A DNA stretch of 18,426 bases, taken from Dehalococcoidia bacterium. Lineage in GTDB: Bacteria > Chloroflexota > Dehalococcoidia > GIF9 > AB-539-J10. The stretch spans positions 1 through 18,426 of the forward strand of contig JAOUFZ010000010.1 in the NCBI GenBank assembly GCA_029857995.1, in the 5' to 3' direction. A program made the translations under genes and the position numbers. The notes under the pieces are model-generated. The model did not search any database. It saw only the letters and a program-made list of their open reading frames with translations, and was not told the origin of the DNA. This document shows positions 16,201-18,426 of this stretch, piece after piece; within the stretch, counting starts at the first letter, position 1; every line of letters starts with the position of its first letter.

Positions 16201-18426
16201 GTTGCCGTCATTACCTTCCATATAGTCTCTGCCGGCATCACCGTACATGGTGTCGCTGTCCTCATTGCCGTACATTTCGTCATCGCCGGCGTCACCGTGC
16301 ATGGTATCACTGTCCTCATTACCCTCCATATAATCATCATCGATGCCACCCCACATGGTGTCATTGCCACTATTGCCCCACATATCATCCAGGCCGGCAT
16401 CGCCGTACATGGTGTCTTTGTCATCTCCGCCGTACATTACATCATCGCCGCCGCGGCCATGCATCTCATCATCATCGCCACCACCATAGAGCTGGTCATT
16501 GCCATCATCAGTGCCGGCGTTGTCATCGTCGCCGTCTATGAAGTCGTCGCCGCCGTTGCCGCAAATCCCGTCATCGCCCTCTTCACCGATGAGCGTATCG
16601 TTGCCGGCTCCACCGCGGATGGTGTCATTGCCCGAGCCGCCCAGGACCTGGTCATTGCAGTCAGTGCACGCGGAGGTTGCGTTGCAGCTCAAGAGTTCAT
16701 CCCCGTAGAGGGTGTCATTGCCGTCATTCCCTTCGATGTTATCGTTGCCCAGCCCACCATATATGGTGTCGGCCAGGTCGGGGTTGGCAGCGGTGCCGGG
16801 ACCGCCGTTTATCTCGTCATGGCCGGCGCCACCTTCAAGAGTATCGCCACCGGGCCCGCCGGTGATGGCATCGTTGCCACCGTCGCCGTGTATGTCATCG
16901 TCGCCATTGTCGCCGCTGAGGACATCGTCGCCGTCATGACCATATATTGTATCGTCGCCGCTCCCACCGCAGATGACGTCGTTTCCAGAATCGCCACGGA
17001 GTTCATCCTGGCCGCTGCCGCCCCGGATCTGGTCGTTCCCCTCTCCGCCGTCGATGACCGACGATGCCGTAAAGTTAACGGTAGTGTTGGTGCTGTCCGT
17101 TCCCGGCTCCAGGGAGATGACGTCGTTGCCTTTGCCGGCGTCGGCCTCAATCCTGCTGACCCCGCTATATTCCATACAGAGCCCGAAGGCGGTGACCGAA
17201 AACCTGCCCGGCAGATCAGGGGTCAATTGCCTCACCACGAATTTTTCGTTTGTTTCTCCTTCAGCGATGCCGCGGCTCCCCGCTCTATTGCCTATGTTCA
17301 GGTATAGAGTTCCTTCTGTAGTCTCGTTATCAGCCAGCTGTGGCGGGTCATTGCACTGCTTCTGTTCCACCGAGAACTCCAGAAGGGTGACTGTGATTAT
17401 GTTGTAACGGAACTCCTTGCTCCAGAAAAGAAACTCTATCTCCACGTAGGCATCGAGGAAGGCTTCGATACGGCCCGACACGTCGAACATACAGATAGGC
17501 TGTGCCAGCCTGTCATAGACTTCGTCGATCCGAAGCTTGCCATCGCAGTTAGGATCTTTCAGGTTCATGTCCACCGTCAGTTGAATGCCGCCCTCCACGC
17601 CCCCCGAGACGTTAGCGAATTCTACACTTGCCGAGGCGGATACTGTGCCGATCAAGCTGATCTCGGGCACATCGCTGCCATTGCCATCGGTGTCGTCGAT
17701 ATAGATGCCATCGAACAGGTATGTGCCCGTTGTCTCCGTAGGATTGCCACCCATTATTGCGGCCTTGCGCAGCCCGGTGGTGTCATAGCCAATGGCGAAC
17801 CGGCCGTCCACTTCGATTGAGCCACCTATGCCGATAAAGATGGGAACCGGGCCCACAAAAATCGGCCCGTAGGTACGGGTGACGCTGGCCCAAGCCGACA
17901 TGGTACCCATGTCGCAGCGCACCAGGACCACATCCTGGCCCATGAGCAGGGCGTAGATTTGACCGGTATTATCCAGGAAGGGGAAGCTGAGGCCGCCGGG
18001 TGTCCATCCTACCCCAGTTTCCTTCGTTGTCTCCCACGCCGCCTGGGAGGTGTCAATCAGACGACCGCCTGCCTTGTCTGGGGTCACGGGGCCTTCTTGA
18101 GCTTGCTCGGCCTTGACAGTGAAGCTGCCGGGCTTTTTTTTGTCTGTTTCGTTACGCCCTAGGGCCAACCACAAGGTTTGGTTACCAACGGGGAGGTTGT
18201 TGACGAAATTAATGAAGGCAATCATCTCATAGACCATGGTCAGGTCAGCGCCTGAGGATGCCTGCAGAAGTGAAAGCATGGTCACGGGTTCCTGTCCCAC
18301 CAGCTCGGCCAGTTGGGTGAGCACCGGCAGTGGCGCCCGTATCGTGTTAACCACGGGCTGCAGAGGCGAGGTGACCCCCTTGATATGCATCACCACCGGC
18401 ACGAGGAACTTGTCGATGAATTCGCC
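13210..18426 (-). CDS. Giant RTX-type calcium-binding surface/secreted protein, 5' end missing
   Basis: The open frame runs off the right edge: codons from 18426 to 18403 are all sense and in frame, so the GTG at 18402 need not be the start. 1738 residues are visible. In numbering from 18402: residues 1-425 are an unrecognised region with beta-rich segments and an EF-hand-like loop (283-294). Residues ~428-640 are canonical RTX nonapeptides (GGxGxDxLxG; hemolysin-type calcium-binding). Residues ~645-806 are a methionine-core nonapeptide array. Residues ~807-1450 are RTX blocks alternating with five GDN-x-x-ITR modules. A last short array lies at ~1520-1585, then a non-repetitive tail ending GHFTCN. 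There is no LPXTG motif or C-terminal membrane segment, and no type I secretion genes are in the window. RTX arrays fold into a beta-roll when they bind Ca2+ outside the cell. The role is probably adhesion or surface coat; a toxin or enzyme domain could lie beyond the edge. Confidence 0.9.
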   Translation of the reverse strand, partial: GEFIDKFLVPVVMHIKGVTSPLQPVVNTIRAPLPVLTQLAELVGQEPVTMLSLLQASSGADLTMVYEMIAFINFVNNLPVGNQTLWLALGRNETDKKKPGSFTVKAEQAQEGPVTPDKAGGRLIDTSQAAWETTKETGVGWTPGGLSFPFLDNTGQIYALLMGQDVVLVRCDMGTMSAWASVTRTYGPIFVGPVPIFIGIGGSIEVDGRFAIGYDTTGLRKAAIMGGNPTETTGTYLFDGIYIDDTDGNGSDVPEISLIGTVSASASVEFANVSGGVEGGIQLTVDMNLKDPNCDGKLRIDEVYDRLAQPICMFDVSGRIEAFLDAYVEIEFLFWSKEFRYNIITVTLLEFSVEQKQCNDPPQLADNETTEGTLYLNIGNRAGSRGIAEGETNEKFVVRQLTPDLPGRFSVTAFGLCMEYSGVSRIEADAGKGNDVISLEPGTDSTNTTVNFTASSVIDGGEGNDQIRGGSGQDELRGDSGNDVICGGSGDDTIYGHDGDDVLSGDNGDDDIHGDGGNDAITGGPGGDTLEGGAGHDEINGGPGTAANPDLADTIYGGLGNDNIEGNDGNDTLYGDELLSCNATSACTDCNDQVLGGSGNDTIRGGAGNDTLIGEEGDDGICGNGGDDFIDGDDDNAGTDDGNDQLYGGGDDDEMHGRGGDDVMYGGDDKDTMYGDAGLDDMWGNSGNDTMWGGIDDDYMEGNEDSDTMHGDAGDDEMYGNEDSDTMYGDAGRDYMEGNDGNDIMRGGIENDEIYGNADNDEMYGDSGEDEMYGNTGGDTMRGGIGDDYMEGNQDMDTMYGDAGQDDMIGGSSNSTTPDAGDIMRGNAQQDVMCGDNAQITRPGGTDSADGTVIRTVTLLDLNAPIGGPDEMYGDAGNDDMYGGPEADTMHGNAGDDYMEGNPGSEIHMYGDAGQDDMMGGTSQTRIDGSTYPDGGDTISGGDGFGGVTDNDYDVILGDNGNITRAKNATTGMWLINSFNGAVTRNITLYDAGEVGSSSLAGGTSGNDTLHGEANDDVMYGQGGDDEMYGGPGDDYMEGNAGAETLMHGDDGNDDMVGGTGRINDDPEPGVDGRLDDGDTMHGDAGFDVMAADNAIITRVLDETGQWLPNTYNDGIQHELIVLLDVDSADVEVVSGNDIMYGDDQDDVMYGQGNNDEMYGGAGHDYMEGNGDDDTMEGNAGQDDMVGGTGRLHGDPEWGIDGRLDGDDIMYGENAASGDGTAEGDGADVMLGDNSIITRSLNATGQWTINTFNDAVTREVFLRDVATMNYTPDAGASGNDTMWGNDNDDVMYGQGGEDEMHGGAGDDYMEGNAASDEMYGDPEDDDMIGGTGLINNDPREGTPGRIDASTQTRDVTLGSSNVTVPLGDTMYGGDGSDVMLGDNAIITRPLYEGGWITLEYTLFISSNGTAPPRHETSGNGSRIDREVYTVDREPGLVAGSDLMYGGPGDDDMYGQLDDSMIEGGPLAIGDEMYGEAGEDAMAGDQGVFDNWVVVTSTQHIEPREPFIDDDIYIYNTLFRQIEIEEDQIHIGGNDRMVGGDDGDWMHGGAGNDLMNGNSGNDRLFGDDGDDAIWGGYHHDHLWGGWGNDYLDVKPRPEMTVGKNKKQETMPADPDEWFEYAEFDNYQDIDYIYGGWDQDAMQANVADEGPVAGDRLIDWVGAYNVYYLCPGMYGEFVSTRDHSPHLIKFLQELAEGDGALDPADEAGSGFVEVAIVFANEGGRNANPTHPDSVGHFTCN
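14060..15984 (-). repeat. Composite RTX / GDN-ITR module array
   Basis: Short Met-type RTX blocks (DDVMYGQGG, DEMYGGxG, DYMEGN, DDMxGGTG) alternate with five linkers carrying GDN-x-x-ITR at 15901-15924, 15532-15555, 15130-15153 (ADN variant), 14710-14733 and 14263-14286. Most linkers continue with TGxW, N-T/S-F/Y-N and a strand like VTRxxxLxDV. Centre-to-centre spacing grows from about 370 to 450 bases. Confidence 0.85.
15985..16470 (-). repeat. Methionine-core RTX array, 18 phased nonapeptides
   Basis: Eighteen 9-residue units follow each other without any insertion or deletion (486 bases). Examples are DTMYGDAGL, DDMWGNSGN, DYMEGNEDS and DTMRGGIGD. The third residue, which faces the beta-roll core, is Met in 17 units and Ile in one (DEIYGNADN). 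A higher-order pattern DTM-xGD, D(D/E)M-xGN, DTM-xGG, DYMEGN recurs. Confidence 0.9.
16471..17056 (-). repeat. Canonical RTX nonapeptide arrays
   Basis: Successive units of the form GG-x-G-N/D-D-x-I/L-x-G, for example GGEGNDQIRGGSGQDELRG and GGSGDDTIYGHDGDDVLSG. They are interrupted by short inserts, including a Cys-rich one (LLSCNATSACTDCNDQ). Core positions here are Leu or Ile, as in known RTX proteins. Confidence 0.9.

Noticed and set aside
13985..17060. Dense short repeats that at first look like a CRISPR or microsatellite array
   Set aside because: The period is 27 bases and multiples, in frame with RTX nonapeptides, and no unique spacers of constant size lie between identical repeats.
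15703..17307. A 534-residue plus-strand open frame inside the giant RTX gene
   Set aside because: It is the mirror of the repetitive RTX codons: strings of Ala-Val-His-Ile from reversed Asp/Gly/Met codons, with no ribosome site. The minus-strand frame has the real protein motifs.

Overview
The window reads as a bacterial chromosome segment, most likely from an anaerobic or microaerophilic member of the Chloroflexota (Dehalococcoidia-like). That placement is an inference. It rests on the mix of a rubrerythrin/desulforedoxin/catalase stress operon, a PyrE with a C-terminal Cys-Pro-Leu-Cys motif, a dispersed repeat of the TGTCATTCTGAG type, frequent GTG and TTG starts with good Shine-Dalgarno sites, and large GLUG and RTX surface proteins. 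No rRNA or other decisive marker is present.

Left part (1-8828) is a housekeeping region. It opens with the 3' end of a CrtO-like acyltransferase. A four-gene plus-strand operon follows: a Fur/PerR-family regulator, a 41-residue desulforedoxin-like protein, rubrerythrin and a clade-3-type catalase, driven by a promoter whose -35 box (392-397) lies where the longest open frame would place a TTG start. After a terminator and a minus-strand tRNA-Ala come ccdA and a membrane-anchored TlpA-like thioredoxin, which overlap by 11 bases. These converge, again with an 11-base overlap, on fabF. acpP lies upstream of fabF on the minus strand with an intrinsic terminator between them. Further minus-strand genes are tRNA-Asn, rnhA, tRNA-Gln(UUG), tRNA-Leu(CAA), tRNA-Phe(GAA), pyrE and lepB. 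tRNA-Phe has C where the universal U55 should be.

At 8829 a plus-strand tRNA-Lys(UUU) begins with a plausible promoter but stops matching a tRNA at the anticodon loop, followed at once by a hairpin and T-run. To its right the character of the DNA changes: about 500 bases with no recognisable gene, then only exported or surface proteins. These are an 877-residue lipoprotein (two InlB-like repeat domains, then GLUG repeats with an exact 210-residue internal duplication), a 214-residue protein with a signal peptide, and the C-terminal 1738 residues of a giant RTX-type calcium-binding protein that runs off the right edge. I interpret the tRNA-Lys fragment as the boundary of an island or the scar of a rearrangement. 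No integrase is visible.

The most unusual material is in the giant protein. Its beta-roll arrays change from canonical Leu/Ile nonapeptides to a perfectly phased array in which methionine fills the core position in 17 of 18 units. They then change to a composite region in which five GDN-x-x-ITR linker modules alternate with short RTX blocks every 360-450 bases. An EF-hand-like loop lies upstream of the arrays.
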